64,000 nucleotides of DNA from Tetrahymena elliotti 4EA. Lineage: Eukaryota > Ciliophora > Oligohymenophorea > Hymenostomatida > Tetrahymenidae. Positions 11,601 to 25,500 of this stretch are shown piece after piece; the first letter of the stretch is position 1; every line of letters starts with the position of its first letter. The notes beneath the pieces were generated by a model, which had not been told where the DNA came from, searched no databases, and saw only the letters and a program-made list of their open reading frames with translations. The translations under genes and the position numbers were made by a program. The DNA lies in contig JH720323.1 of NCBI GenBank assembly GCA_000231825.2, positions 213,825 through 277,824 on the forward strand. The letters are read 5' to 3'.

Positions 11601-14600
11601 AAACTGTATTTTTATTAGTCACTCTAATTAGATAACAATTTTTTATTACCAGAAATTTAATTTAATTCGTTTTCTACCCCAAAATGCTGTTGATTTAGAT
11701 TATCAATATTTTTATTAAAATATTGTTGTTATTCCATAAATTTATCTAAATTATTCATCTACTGATATTCCTAGCTCATAGGCAAAAAAGATGAATTTTG
11801 ATTGATGTGATCTAGATTTATATTATTTTCTATTTATTATTATTAATACTTTCTAGAATTTGTATCATTAAAGAATGATGACTATTCTTAAGTGAATTAA
11901 TCTTTTTTTAATCTATTTTTAGTGTTTATTTATTATTGTTCTCTGTTAATAGAACTATCTTTTCTATTATCTCTATCTTGTTTCATTTTAATATCAGCTT
12001 GGTATTACAAAGTATTTTAGTTTTCATAAGGAATAACAAGTTTACATTATTTAAAATCTGAGTTTGCAGCTGTATTAATATTAAAGTTGATTTCAATCAA
12101 TCTAGATTCTAAGGCTAACCTTTACATTTACAATTCTTCTAAATCTTTTTTTAATTCATTGAGATTAAGGTTATGATGGACCAAAAATTATTGTTTTTCA
12201 TTAGGATTTTAATTTTCTTTATTTCTGTATATTTGATCATTCATTTCCAAAGAAAAAATATTTTATGTCAAAGAGTTTTTAAGATTTTATTCTATTATTT
12301 TTATTTCAGATTCACAATCTTCTATCTCTTTCTACAGTTTCAATTTTCTTTTCTCATAAGTAGATTAACTCACATAATTACTCTTGTCCTAGTTATATTT
12401 AAAAAATGTTTAATTTATCAATTATTTGTTTCAAAACAAATTACTTGTAATATTTCAGCTACTTTGACTTTTTTGGCTTGATAGAGTGACTCTAGCTATC
12501 TTTCGAATTCCTTTTCTTTTTGTAGAATTGTTTAGTAATCGATTTAAAGTTGAGATTTCTTTAAGATGGACTCTTCAATTTATGCTTAGATGTTTCCTAA
12601 ATCATCAGATAGGTTAGTATCTACATACTTAATGTTATCTTATATCTACTAATTTAATTTAGTGATCTAAGATTGAACTTCTTCAAACTTTTGCATTCTC
12701 TTTTCTTGATTCTACTTCATTATCTCTCTAAATTACTTATGATGTCCAAGCTTAATTTGTTAAAGTGCCTTGCTCCCATATGTTTTTTGCAACCCTTCAA
12801 AAACTTCACTTTACTACTCAATGTAATCTTAGAAAGCTTAGTCAGCCTACTAAAGAAGAATGTTTTCCATAATTATTCTCTTAGAATTAATTTCTTATTC
12901 TTTCTATTTTAAAATGTTTAAGATTTTTGAAGCATCTTCATCATTTGTAAGTATTTCCTACTACACTTACTCATGAGCTTCTTTGAGCTCTTTAACTTTT
13001 TTCTCAATTTCCTCAATCTAAGCATTGTGCTCACTCTCTTCATTTCTATTTTCAATTACTTTAATAATGTTTATTTTTAGCAATTTTTAATTTCTTAATT
13101 AAAACTTTAAACAAACGATAAGAATTAAAATAACTTAAATAATTTCTTGATTTTTCCCAATTTTACATTTAAACAAACAATCAATTTTGATTTGAAAACA
13201 AAAAAATACTCTTAAATTTTTCATAAAAAAACAGAAAAAAAAGAAGGAGAAATTTACCAAGCAATTTTTACTAGGAAAAAGCTTCAAAATACTATTCGTA
13301 CAAATCAGCTAAGAAATCTATTTCAGTTTGTTCGTAAGAAATTTTAGTTTAATCTAAGTAATACTGTATCAGATTTTTTATGTGTTGTCTGTCTATTTAA
13401 TGATCGTTGTTTTCATACTAAATTGTACTAATTTAAATTTCAAGGGAAGACAAATATTCTTTTGCTTTTTCTTTCCATTTCCTTAGCATAGTGCTTCTGA
13501 TTAAAAAGGTCTCTTTTACTTTTTAATGTTCAGATTTACTCTAGCTATTATCGTCTTAAAGATATTAATTAGCTGATAGAGTTTATTTAGAAAGAGAGTT
13601 ATAATGATTAGGAGGTGAACCAGTAACTTAATTATGGTTTTTTAATGATTGTGAAAAATTTGATTTTAGAGATCTCAGTGGTGAAGATTGTGGTGAAGGC
13701 TTTAGTGAATTAGAAGAAGAGGATTCTGAAGAAGAATATTAAGATATTTAAACTCCTTATTCCAATGCTTCGATCTATTCTAAGTACTGATCATTAAGGA
13801 GCGTTTCTTCACATTCAATTAACTGGATCTATTTTTCAAGTACCTACTTGGAAAGGATGATAAATTTTTCATCAAAAATTTAAAGAAAAACATTTTGCCC
13901 ACTTTCAAATCCAAAATTTTAACATTTTTTATTAATTTATTCTTCAATAGTCTCCATTTTATCGTTATAAATCCTAAGTTACTGCTGTTTATAGTTTTGT
14001 GCTTCCTGCACAGCACTGTATTTGTTAGAAGAGAATTCATTCAATTCTTTAATTTGTTATTATATTTATTCTAATAGACACATTTTTTCCTTTTTATTGT
14101 TTAAATAATCTTAATGCTTCTATTGCAAACTTTCCAAATCTTTTTTTAATTGTAATTATTGAAATAGATATTTAGCTTCAAGTGAAAACTTCTACTTGAA
14201 GTCTTCTTAGATTTCTTCAAAATCTTCCATTTAAGCTACCATTTCCGCTCTTTGCATAAGTTTGGCTATTAGTTCTTCTTTGCCCAGTGATTTCCTTTCT
14301 TACAGCTATATTTAATTAAAAAGGATTTCATAAGTAGAAATGTTTAGGATAAGTTAGAGCTATTCATCAGAAAGCTCAAACAAATCTTAATTAAAATAAT
14401 TTACGTTATGACTCATTTCTTCTTCAATTTACATATCTCTCAATACTTCTGATTTAAGATTACTAATTTCTTTCAATCCTTAATTCATCAAATCAATATC
14501 CTTTTAGAAATCCTTATCAACTTATTTAATGATCTCTCCTTCTAGCTATTTTTACCTTTCTCGTTCACTTTCAAGCCTAATTAAAAAAAATAATATTTCT

Positions 14601-16174
14601 TCAATATCTTTCTCACAAATATAAAAATTATCTAAAGATCAACATCGGAAAAAGAATAGATTATTTTTACTTTATAAGGTCTTTGTTGAGGCTTTTTAGA
14701 TGTTGTTGTCTTCCATTTAGCATTTCCTTCAAATGTGTAGGCTCTAAGTCTATTTAATTAAAATAATAGTTTAATAGCTTTTTCTATTTTAATGTGTGTG
14801 TGAATTACTTTTGCTTCTAAAATCATCTATATTTTTTAAGCGATCTTTAACTGTGAGACTATTATAATAAATTGTTTAATTCTAGGAAGCGTTTAAGTTA
14901 ATTATATTGCTCTGTTGAGTAGAATTTTATTCTATCTTCTACTCAATTTCTTTAATTGCCTTGTTCAGTTAATTTAAATCATCTATTAATTTCATGTTTT
15001 ATTCTGTATACTCTATATTAGCCATCAAAGTTGATATGTCTTAGAAATCCTTTGTTGAATTGAATAAGTTTTTTATCGTACTGTTCTCAACTCTACTTCC
15101 TATTTCTACATTATTTGTATTCATAAACTGCTGCTATCCTGTGGCATTCATATTAGAAGAAACAGTAAAATTAAATTTTTAATCATCAAAGTTGAGAATT
15201 TCATTAACAATTTTAATTTAGATATTCTCATCATTACTCATCATGCCCATATTTCCACTAAGATTACTAGCACATAAGCTTCCTTTTCTATTTTATTATA
15301 TATTATTATTAGTATTGAATGGCTAGCTCATAGCTATAGCTAAATTATTTGCATTGTTATTTATCTAACATTCATTTTTTTAGCTCATTTTACAGCTGCT
15401 AATTTAATACTCCATAATATTCTCATCACTGCATTCTATTTCAGAATCTTATTTGAATTGGTTCGGATTAGACATTTTTAAAATATCTTCATCTTATTAT
15501 GTAGAAAAGAATTTAACCTAATCATCTAATTCTTCTTCTTATTAATCGTCTTAAAATTATTTTTAATCTTCTAACTCATACAGGATTGATTTCTATGAAT
15601 ATACATTTTAATTGCTTGAAAGAAAAGTTTCAGGTTTCATCTACTACTATAGTTACTGGATTTAATGAATACTCTACTAAGAATGCTTATTACTTTCTGA
15701 GTAAGGTATGTCTTAACTAGAATTAGATAAATGGTTTCTGTGTATATTATTACAGCTTTAATTGCTTTCCATATGCTGTTAATCTATATTTTAGTTCTAT
15801 GTAATTACATTTGTATGGGTTGTAAGAGTGCTCTGCTAATATAAAATATTGGAAGAGTTAAAACTTTTTAAAGTCTACGTGCTTTGCTATTATTGAAATA
15901 TTTATTCTTGCTATGTTGTTTTATAGTTATTATGCTTTACTGAACTCCTTCCATTTAAATCTTCTAATTTTAGAGTATTATCAATTTAAGGTAGGAACTG
16001 CTAAGATATAGGTCTACTCTATGATGCGCCTAAAGCATCATTTTTTTAACTTAAGCTATATTAAGAAGAGTATTGCTAATGATTTTAAAGTACTTACTAG
16101 CTCAAGTCGGGATTATTATTTGAGCTCTAAATACAATCTGAGCTGTTATTTACACTGTTTTCAAAAATGTCCAT
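8638..16174 (-). CDS. Large coiled-coil, Q/N-rich protein with C-terminal PH-like domain
   Basis: Five exons join in phase: 16174-14809, 14631-13258, 13058-12445, 12388-9407 and 9174-8638, with introns of 177, 199, 56 and 232 bp. The total is 2,291 codons. The protein starts MDIFENSVNN. Residues 1-400 are S/N/Q-rich and disordered. About 450-1,200 are dense coiled coil. About 1,200-2,110 are N/Q-rich with a basic KKKRRSK patch that could be a nuclear signal. The last exon (residues 2,113-2,290) is different: ordered, with PPENCGFGQRL, EIRHPLKQGTVES and a final QDYKTFNMWISGLQQII, the look of a PH-fold beta barrel closed by its tryptophan-bearing C-terminal helix. PH domains bind phosphoinositides or proteins, so a cortical or scaffold role is possible. 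No enzyme motif is seen. The PH assignment is by pattern only. The gene model itself is well supported by phase. Confidence 0.75.
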
Positions 16175-19120
16175 TAGATTGTTTTATTTTTACAATATTA
16201 GTGAATAAATTTATAGGTTACTTTTTGCGTTAGTAATCCTTTCTATATATATAATTGTTTTATTTCCCTATTTATTGCTTGTTTTAAATTATCTTAAAGC
16301 TGCTTCTCTTTGATATTTGAATTTATTAATAGCAATCTTTAAATTGATAATTACAATTCAAAATCAAAGAAATCTTGAATGATCTTTGTTTGTTTGCGCT
16401 GAATAATAACAATCAAATTTGAATTTTATTTTCAAACAAAAACAACATATAAATATTATTATATACCGCAAACATATTAAATTGAAATTTTATTTTTGAA
16501 TTGATTGGTATTCAATGTTAAAATGAATCTTTCTAATTAATTCATAAAAAACACAAGATTTAATTATTTTATTTGTTTCCTTCAATTAATTATTTTTTTT
16601 TTGAATTTTAATAATAATATAACTCATGAAAAGAGTAAAATATTTAATATTTTATTAATTAGTGATATTTAATATTTGATAATTAAAAGCAAATAAAAAT
16701 TTAATTTGGGTGAGAGTTAGTGATTTTATTTTTTATGTTTAAATTATTTTTTGTTAAATTAATGTCTTCATCAGTATTATTATTTTATGCTATTAACTAG
16801 AATAGTATCAGTAAAATCAACCAAATAAGATAGAAAAATTAGATTTTAAAATCTTATTGTTATAAAATGGGATTAAAATATAATTTCAAAAATAATCAAA
16901 TTAGTAAATTTATTCTCCACAAATTAGCAAAAAATTCCTCCGTTATTTGTCACAAAATAAATTTTACTTTACATAGAAGAACTAATAAATTAAAAATGGT
17001 AATATTTACTTAACAATAAATGTGAATTTATTGAAATAGAAGAAAAGTTAAGCTAAAAATTTTGTAATCATCTTTAATATTCCTCTATTTCATAATGTAA
17101 GTTGAAATAGTATATTTCTGTATTTTATATTCTTGAATAAATAAAATTTTAAAGATGATCTATTGATGGACCAATATTAATAATTGAGCATTATTTTAAG
17201 AAAACGGATTAGCAATTAAGGTAGTAGGTATTTTATTATGCAAAGGATTAAAAAACCCCCTATAAAAGATAGATGTACTTGAATTATAAAATACTTAGAA
17301 CGAAAAAAGTCAACTATTTATATATTTACACCTTTTGAAATTAGTTGTTTATGTCTAATTATTATCAAAATCAGCTTATACTTATTTTTAAAAATTAATC
17401 TGTTTCTGAATATTTCTATTTTGGTAAAAGTATCTTGAAATTGCTACAAGCTATCAGATCGATAATTTTTCTATTTTATTTGCTAGCTATTTTGTTTGCA
17501 AGCTATATTCAATATTAGATTCTTTTCGAATAGAATTTCGAATTAATAAGGATATATAATAATAGGATAGACAATGAAAATTCATTGTTCTTAAGTTGAA
17601 TTTTACAATAGAAAATTAATTTGATTGAAAATTTTGTAGCTATATTATTTCTACAGGCAGGATAATTTTTTTATACCCATTTTCTATTGTATATTAGTCG
17701 ATATAATAATTGATTTGTTAGTTAATTAATAATTAATTAATATTTTAGCTTATTTTTATACGCAAATATTTGTGAGCAATTTTTGAAATACTTGATGTGA
17801 CGACCCCATAGAACATTTAGTAACAATAAATAATTAATTTATTTCTTGAAGGGATGTTTAGTTACAAAAGTTAAAGTATTGCTTTACTCATTTTTAAGAT
17901 TAAATTATATTTTTTTAAATTGCATAGGACATTTTCTCATAAAAAATAGAAAAACAATATACTTCTTAGTTCTTTTCTACCTGCTTAAATTTTGGAGATT
18001 AATATTTAATAGAAAAATAAAATATTCCATAATTAGCCTAAATAATCAATCAGTGAATGGTTAATATTGTAGAAAGGTATCATTAATACTGTTGTATCTT
18101 TTCGTAATTACTTGAATTATACAGAAAATGAGAAATCAGTTATTTATAACAAGAAATCTCTGTTAAGTAAATTCTACCATTTATTCAATTATAAATTAGG
18201 CATAAACTTAAATAAAAAAATAAATAAATACATTATTCTCTAAACAATTCAAATATTTTCTAACTTTGATCAACAAGAAGCAATATGTAATAACTAATTT
18301 TGTATTTTTAGTTTAAATAAGAAAAGATTAAAATCTGTATTTTCATAAATATATTATTCCTTCGATTCCATCCATTAATCGACTGATTTATGAAATAAAT
18401 AAATAATATTTTAGATTATTCTAAACATGTTAATTTCCTTCTTCATCTATAACGCCTAAAAGTAAAAGCAAAAATACCCCTTCCTATGCGTTATGTTTTT
18501 ACAAAGAATAGAAAAGATTTTGACTTCCATTCAGAAGCAAGTTGACTACAAATACTTTTTACACTTAGCTAAACTAAAATAGAAATATCTAGTAAATTTA
18601 AAATTGACGCAAAAATTATTATTTGAATTTTAAGCTTACAAAAAAAAATTTAAGAAATTATAAACTGTATGCTCTATGCTGAAAAGCAAAAAAAACTTAA
18701 TAAAGGAGAGCTGATCAAGCTTTAAAAAATGGATCAAAAAAGAAAAATAAAATTTGCTTCCTAATAAATTTTAACAAGTAAATAAGTCAATTAGTATCTA
18801 CTTACCCCCTTAATTAATAAATAAGAAAGTAAATTCATGACTGACCTAATCATTATTTTATAATTAGAAAACTACCCCTTTTAATTAAATTAAGCGTTGC
18901 TATAAAGAAAAAGTTAAGGACTAGCAGTGAAAACTTCCTTTAAGTGGAAGTGACTCAATTAAATATAATAATTTAAAATACTGATTTAATTAAAAAGAAA
19001 AAAAAAATAGTTAATACAAAAAGTAATTGATCGTTGTTTTTACATCGATTCAAATCAATTAATTCTTCAAATAATTTAGCTCTCTTAAAAGCTTTTCATT
19101 CAATCCTATACAATACAAAA
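16175..19120. other. Gene-poor AT-rich region
   Basis: No frame here looks coding with the ciliate code. The minus-strand frame of the neighbouring gene stays open to about 16365 but has no further ATG and is probably 5' UTR. A short plus-strand frame at 17846-18064 contains no reassigned glutamine codons and has intergenic composition. A perfect ACTTCC/GGAAGT hairpin (18933-18938 with 18946-18951) lies about 170 bp upstream of the next gene. No tRNA-like cloverleaf was found by eye. Confidence 0.55.
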
Positions 19121-19807
19121 ATGTCTTAATAAACATCAACAAGAGCATGCGCTGTAATCAGCCAAATGCAAGCAACTTCAATAATGAACTTGAGTCACAA
19201 TTAGTTATCCATATTATTCGACTCCCTTTAGTTAAGTGATATTTTAAAAATGAGACTTATTAACAAATAAATGAATGAGTAAGTTAAACTCTACCTTGAA
19301 TAGGTTTACATTCCTCGTCACTTCTCTAACTTCAATTTAGAGGAAGAGAAATAAAACATTGAACAACTCCAAAAAAGATAACTCAGCCTTAACTTCTCTA
19401 CTATATTAAACTAAGAAGCTATTAAGTCTCTCCAAAATCTTAGTGCTACTCACTAAGAATTAGTGTAAAATATATATTCATGCTACAATATTCTCTAACA
19501 AGGTATGTTTGCCTATGATAAGGGAACTAACTAATAAGTCTTCAACTAATAATTGTTCCAAGAATTCTCATAAAACTTCGACATCAATAAATTAACCATC
19601 GATATCTTAGAATAGCTCACTGAACAAGTTTAAAAAATTAGCATGTCAGTTATTACTCCTCAAATGAGATACATTGCTCTCATGGTCCGCACTTTTTCAT
19701 AACTTGTTATGAATTACTAATACTCAAACAAACTCAAATCTACTAAATTAAGAGTTGGTCAATTCTAAACTGTTTAAAACATTATCAAAAAGCAATACCA
19801 AATTTGA
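19121..19807 (+). CDS. 228-residue protein, weak F-box-like N-terminus, optimal codon use
   Basis: An uninterrupted frame of 229 codons starts at the ATG at 19121 (MSQQTSTRACAVISQ) and stops at the TGA at 19805-19807. About residues 25-60 read LSILFDSLQLSDILKMRLIN followed by KQMNEQV. The spacing of leucines, D-I-L, R-x-I-N-K and a later V resembles an F-box, the short helical motif that links substrates to SCF ubiquitin ligases. The remainder is helical, without WD, LRR or kelch repeats. Codon use is unlike its neighbours: CTC, ATC, TTC, AAC and CAC are frequent, which in AT-rich ciliate genomes often marks highly expressed genes. No signal peptide or membrane segment. The coding call is strong; the F-box reading is tentative. 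Confidence 0.72.
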
Positions 19808-21109
19808 ATTAAATAACAATTTTGAACAACCAAAAAAATCAAACCTTAACCAATCAATCAAATAAATTGTAAACAATTTTTCTTACTAAAAACTGATAAC
19901 AAAAAATAATAAAAAAACTTTTAATCTCCATCTTTCTTTTATTAATAAATATAACAATAAATAAGAATCTCTCCAATAAATAATGAACAACAACAACAAC
20001 AACCCTATATAAAAAATCTCACACCAAATTTCCCTACTAACTTATTATTACTATAAAAAATCTTCTCATGATAATTTATCTTAATTGTCTATAACTATCT
20101 ATCTATATATATCTATAAATTTCCCTATTACTACTTATTTAAATAAGCAAATTTAAAAATTCAAAATAACTATTAGCATCTTTTTTTAACTTTTTGACTT
20201 TTGAGTTATATGGTTATGTCATATCCTCAATTATTTGTATATTCCTTTTTTTTTAGTTTAATAAATAAATTGTATCCACTCATAATTAATCAAATCTAAG
20301 AAAGTATATGGGTATCTTAAATCAAATGTTAATCAAACTCAAATATTTAAATTTTCCAAATAGATTGTTTACACACTAAAAAATTAATTAATGTATGAAT
20401 AAAAATCTTTTTAGCATCATATCATATCTATCAATTATCTTGAATTATTACATAATATTTCTTTTCACAAAAATAAATATATTTATTTGTAATATATTTA
20501 ATCATAATTTTAGCTTGAATAGTAATGCTAAAAAATAGCTTAACCTCTAAAACTGTTTCTTCCAAATTTAAAAAATGTTTATTCAAAAAAATGAGTAAAT
20601 ACTTATTTTAAACGGCCTTAAAATTTTATTCAAAAGAGAATCAAGAAAGCAAAATAACTAGTGGATATAATTAAATGCACAACGTAAAATCAGGATTCAA
20701 ACAACTCTCATTTTTCTCTACTTTTTAAATTGCTGCGGGTAAAACTGAACATGAAAAGCGTTTTTCTATGATGTATCTGGAGATTTGAGTCATTTTAGTA
20801 TTGTAAAAATAGCTCTTGAATAGTTGTATAAAAATTTGGTAGCAAACAAACAAATAATTACATTTAACATTTATTCCTTGAAACACCAAAAATAATCTAT
20901 TTTGATGTTTTTATTAAATGTTCTTTACCTTCAATTAATTTTGAGTCATCTGTCACTTATAAAAGAAAATTTTTGACACATCTTCTTTATTTATTAACAA
21001 AGCTAGAATTTTGAATAACCAACAAGTGTATTTATATATTAAATTTTGTTAAATCACTTCATTTAATCTTCATACCAACAATTTATTTATTCTTACTTGT
21101 TTTTCAAAA
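19808..21109. other. Gene-free AT-rich region
   Basis: Beyond the stop of the 228-residue protein I see only AT-rich sequence with CAA-type runs near 19985 and no long ciliate-code frame. It should hold the 3' UTR and, further on, any promoter of the broken gene that begins near 21.1 kb. Confidence 0.5.
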
Positions 21110-22010
21110 GAGATTAGGTAAAATAAGCCAGAATTTGTATCTGAGATCTTTAGATCTTCACATTCTAGAACACAAATTAATTCAATTTTAATTTCAAATC
21201 TTTAAACAGAGAAAGGGTTTAAGTGTAAAAGAAATTTAATTCAAGCTTTATAAATCAAACTGATAGGTATGTTAAAAGTAAGTATAACAAAATTTATAAG
21301 ACTTTTAGATAGATGTAAACTCATAAAAGAATATTGATATTTTAAATTTTAAAAGAAGTAAAGATATTTTACACTATGTTTTGGCTTTTAATTTTCAGAA
21401 GAAGGAGTAAAATTGCTCATCAAGTATTTTAGCTTAGTAGTTTTAAAGAAAATGTTAGAAAAATACATAAATTTGAAGAAAAAATGTTAGATGAGTTCTA
21501 CTTGAAAAGAAAATTTTTGATTTTTTGAGAAAACATGGAAATTTATTTTACTTAAACGGAGCTTCTTGAATCAAATTAGCTTAAATTGTTGGTATTTATG
21601 AGAATTATAAACACTATGTTTTATCAAAATATAAATTATGGCAATGAAAAATGTGATCATTGCTTTCAATTAAATTTCAGTCACTCAGTTAACTTTTAGA
21701 AATAAAATTAGAAAATTTAATTTACACAGTCAGAATTTATTTTTAATTACAGTATGTTAACTAATTCTTGGTATTTTTTAAAGATTTTAAGGAAAAAGTA
21801 ATATTAAAAGATTTAATTGCTTTTACCAACAATACGAATAAGTATTCTCCATCCAGTTAAAAAGCATACATGAATTACAAATTATTTTTTAATTCATCAC
21901 AAGAAAATACCTATTCTAGGATCTATAATAATAACATAAGAAATAAACATAGGCTTACTGAATTTAGGCTGGCAGAATTTTCAAGAATGGAAAATTTCAG
22001 AGTTGATTGA
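21110..22010 (+). pseudogene. Broken or unresolved multi-exon gene
   Basis: Three stretches look coding on the plus strand but I cannot join them without in-frame TGAs. A first piece (about 21110-21266) reads KPEFVSEIFRSSHSRTQINS and ends at a good GTATGT donor. A TTTTCAG acceptor at 21398 restores phase into KLLIKYFSLVVLKKMLEKY, which meets TGA at 21503. The next stretch has coding character in another frame (FLRKHGNLFYLNGAS, then TGA). A last piece, 21753-22010, begins after TTTTTAATTACAG and runs 86 codons to TGA, ending SRMENFRVD. Either short introns are missed or the gene is decaying. I found no start codon and recognise no family. Treat it as a locus, not a finished model. Confidence 0.35.
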
Positions 22011-22574
22011 GAAGATTCATAAAAAATAATTTGACATTTTTTTATTGGTTTAGTTAAAACAGAATTAAAATTGATTGTAGTTAAGATAAATAAAATTATT
22101 GTATTTTAACTTTTATTCTAATTATACCTTTTTAAATAAATTTAAATTTAATTTGAATCAAGCATGGTCATAAAAATAAGATAATCAATACTGTAGAAAG
22201 AAAGGGGGAAAAAAACACATATTAAAAAAATGTAAATAAAGTTAGAGACTTATAAATTTAAAATTGAAAATAGTTTGTATTCAATTACTTAAATCAATAA
22301 AATGAATGAATAAATGAATGATATAAAGATTTAATTTTTATTTTTAAATAATTCATGTTTATGATTGTATTAAATGTTTACTATTTCATTATTGCAATAG
22401 TCAATTTAAAAATTTATACAAAAAGAATTTCTTATTAATTAAAAAAAGAGAGATATTTATCTATCTATCAAGCAAGTAATAATACAAATTTTAATACTTT
22501 CTATGGAATTTTATTGATTTTTTTCAAATTTGTATGTATGTATGCCTTACTCAAGCTGTCCATGAATTTTGTTT

Positions 22575-25500
22575 TCACTCTTATTTTTATCTTTCTTTTA
22601 ATTCCTTCTAAAGTTTCGACCAATCGAAGTTGATTTCTTAAATTTCAGGATCAATTACACCTCCCTTGGTAGCTTCACCGATCATGATATTTCTATAAGT
22701 TAATTCTTACATTTTATCCATAAAGCTTAACCATTGATGAGGTTCTTCAACATCTTTAATATAGGTATCTTACTTAGCAATAAGATCTTCAATAGTTTTC
22801 TTTAAGAAAGGAATCTTTTAATCAGCACTTATATTTTCAAAATCCTTGTAAACGAGGTTAAATACTGCGTATTTGTGGCTTTCAAGAATTTAAAGTTTTA
22901 AACGATGAAGAGGAGTAGCTTTTCCATTAGGAAGAGTTTCACGAGCCCCCTAGATCATAATAGCAACTCTTTAAGGCATGATAGCCCAATCGATGAGCAA
23001 AAGATTTTCAAAGTTGTCAAGACCTATAGAGTTAAATTCTAATCTGTTTTAGAGCATGACACCAATAGCCTTCCACTCCCTGTTATTTTCCATAATAGAG
23101 TCAATTTGTCTTGATGCATCCCAGGTGGCTTCAGCATCTTAGCATGCAATTTTGTAAATATCAAAATTCCATTTAGGGAAGATGCTTTGCATGTAGTATC
23201 TAGCAAGTTTTATAGGATAGTAGTTTAAAACAGGAACGACATATGGATTCTTGCAAATATTTTTAACAAATTTCTTCCAAATTTCAGAGTCTGTTTGATA
23301 AAAATAAGATAAACAAAAAGCTTCAAATAGCTTTTAATTAAAAATTCTAGAGAGTGAAAATTAACCAGAAGGTCATATTTAAAATACTTATTAAATAATT
23401 TAATTCAGGAAAAATGCCTTTCTTAAATTAACTGACTCATACTTGATACTTGAGAGGATGAATATATTAAATTAAATCTAAGCTAATATGCTTGGCTTTC
23501 CATAAAACCTAACTAGCGTTATAGTAAATAACTATTAATATGAGCCACACAAATAATCTTGAAAAATAACCAGTAGCTATAATAATTTATTAATAGTTTC
23601 TAGAGAAGCTATTACAATAAATAAATTCTGTTGCTTAAATGTAAGTAAGAATGTTGGAAATTTATTAAAGTTTTTGTGTAAATCAAATTGACTGTATTTC
23701 TTTCAGTAATTACTTACACCCCTATTTATATATCTAAGTGTTTTACAGATTACTTATCTGTTTGTAACTAAATAATACTAGATTGATTCATTTTAACCCA
23801 ATCTAAAAATAAAAAAATCTTTTCTTAATTTCTTAATCATCAAAATTTTTGTCAGATTATTGTATGTAGAAATTAATTTTATTATCTAATTTCCTTATTA
23901 ATTTATTGATGTATGAACACTTTTATTGTTTTAATTAAATTTGCGGCATTAGACTATTTAAATTATTGAATAAATTGTGGTGGAATTTACCTTTATTTTA
24001 TTCGAACATCAATGACAAAGCAACGTAGTGCAACTCAGAATGTAACAAATTAGATTCTAAATTTTCATTGAGCCAAGGTTAGATAAACTTCTTTCTGAAA
24101 ACGGGATCAATAAGATCTTAAAAGGCAAAAGCATAGAAGGTTCTTGCTTTATCAGTATTTGTGAATTATTACCAATACTTTTCAGCACCCTTTTAAAGAG
24201 CCTTATAGAGCTATTCTGATCCAAAACCAGCATTGTTATTTGCTTTAGAGAAGCAATATAAAGCATTAGCAGTTTAGAAAGCATCAAGGCTATCAATATT
24301 CTTGATAATATATCTTTCAATAGCACTTTAAACATCCTTAAAAGTAGTGAGTTATAAGTTGTTCAAACCAATTAAAACTCTAACGAAATCATCACCTGAG
24401 ATTTATTTAGCATTTGAAGCTAAGGCATCAGCAAGATGATCTACAATTTTATTCTTTTCTTTTAAGTCTTAATCTTTTTCTCTAATTTCCTTTCTCTTGT
24501 AACTATTAAATTTAAAATTTGGTTAAAAAAATGAACATCTTTACTCAAATAATTTTTTTTTATTTATCAAATTGAAATTCAATTTCGATTTATGTTAAAA
24601 TCTCTTCTATTTTTAATAGTTTAAAAGAAACATCATTTTAATTTTACTTAGGGTAAAGGGAGTGAGAGAAAACAAATAAGAGAGCAATAGCTTCTTAGAG
24701 GGTTTTTACAGGTCTTCTACAGATTTCATCAAGGATTAAGTTATAATATTTAAGAGAGTTTATATGTCTGTAAGCAAAAAGAAGGTGGGTTAAATCTAAA
24801 AGAGAAGGAATGTTGTGGATTTCGGTAAAAACGATATCTTGAATGGCTTTTAAGCAATCACGAGAAAGAGATTTAGGGGATAAGGCACATGATGCATATC
24901 TCATTTTGACTAACTCCATAACAGGATAATGATGGATAGATGACATAAAATTTTCTTCAATTTTTTCCCAAATTCCAAAAACATCTTTATTGTATCTGAG
25001 TTTAAAAGAAAGAACTAAACATAAGTCAGGCAAAAGTCTGTAATTCATGTTTGATACTTTTTCTTTAATTTCTTCGAATAACTTCTTGCATTCTTCATTT
25101 TAAGAGTAGAAATCGTCTTCAATAATAAATTCTTAGTCAATACCAGCTCTTTTAAGGGGAGAACCTTTAATCATATAAAAAATTAAATGATTAGTCTAAA
25201 AAATGGTTTTTGTAATGTCAAGGGCTCATTTATATTTTATTATGAACACCTATAAGATGTATTGATTTATTAAGTAGAATTCAAAAAGAAATTTCTTTTT
25301 CAAATTTATACACTTAATTTTATAACAAATAAAAGGATTGATTTATTGTTTATTTCAAAACAAAGATAGAATTTTAATGATCTGAATGAATGAATCTCCA
25401 TCCATTCATCTGTTCCTAACTTTTATTATTTAACAAGTTAATATTATTTTTACCTTGAGTTTCTGTTGCAATTTTTAAAATAGCCTTTAAGGTTTCGGCA

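Noticed and set aside
9400..12060. Long plus-strand frames that would be open if TGA were read as tryptophan, suggesting an element with a different genetic code.
   Set aside because: The minus strand of the same interval is one uninterrupted ciliate-code frame (exon 12388-9407) that splices in phase at both ends. The plus-strand pattern is its T-rich mirror.
14632..14808. A minus-strand stretch that reads as a coding-like peptide in another frame and at first looked like an exon.
   Set aside because: It is better explained as a 177-bp GTAATT...TTTAG intron. Removing it joins the flanking frames in phase.
17846..18064. Plus-strand frame of 72 codons.
   Set aside because: It has no reassigned glutamine codons and intergenic composition, with no neighbour or family support.
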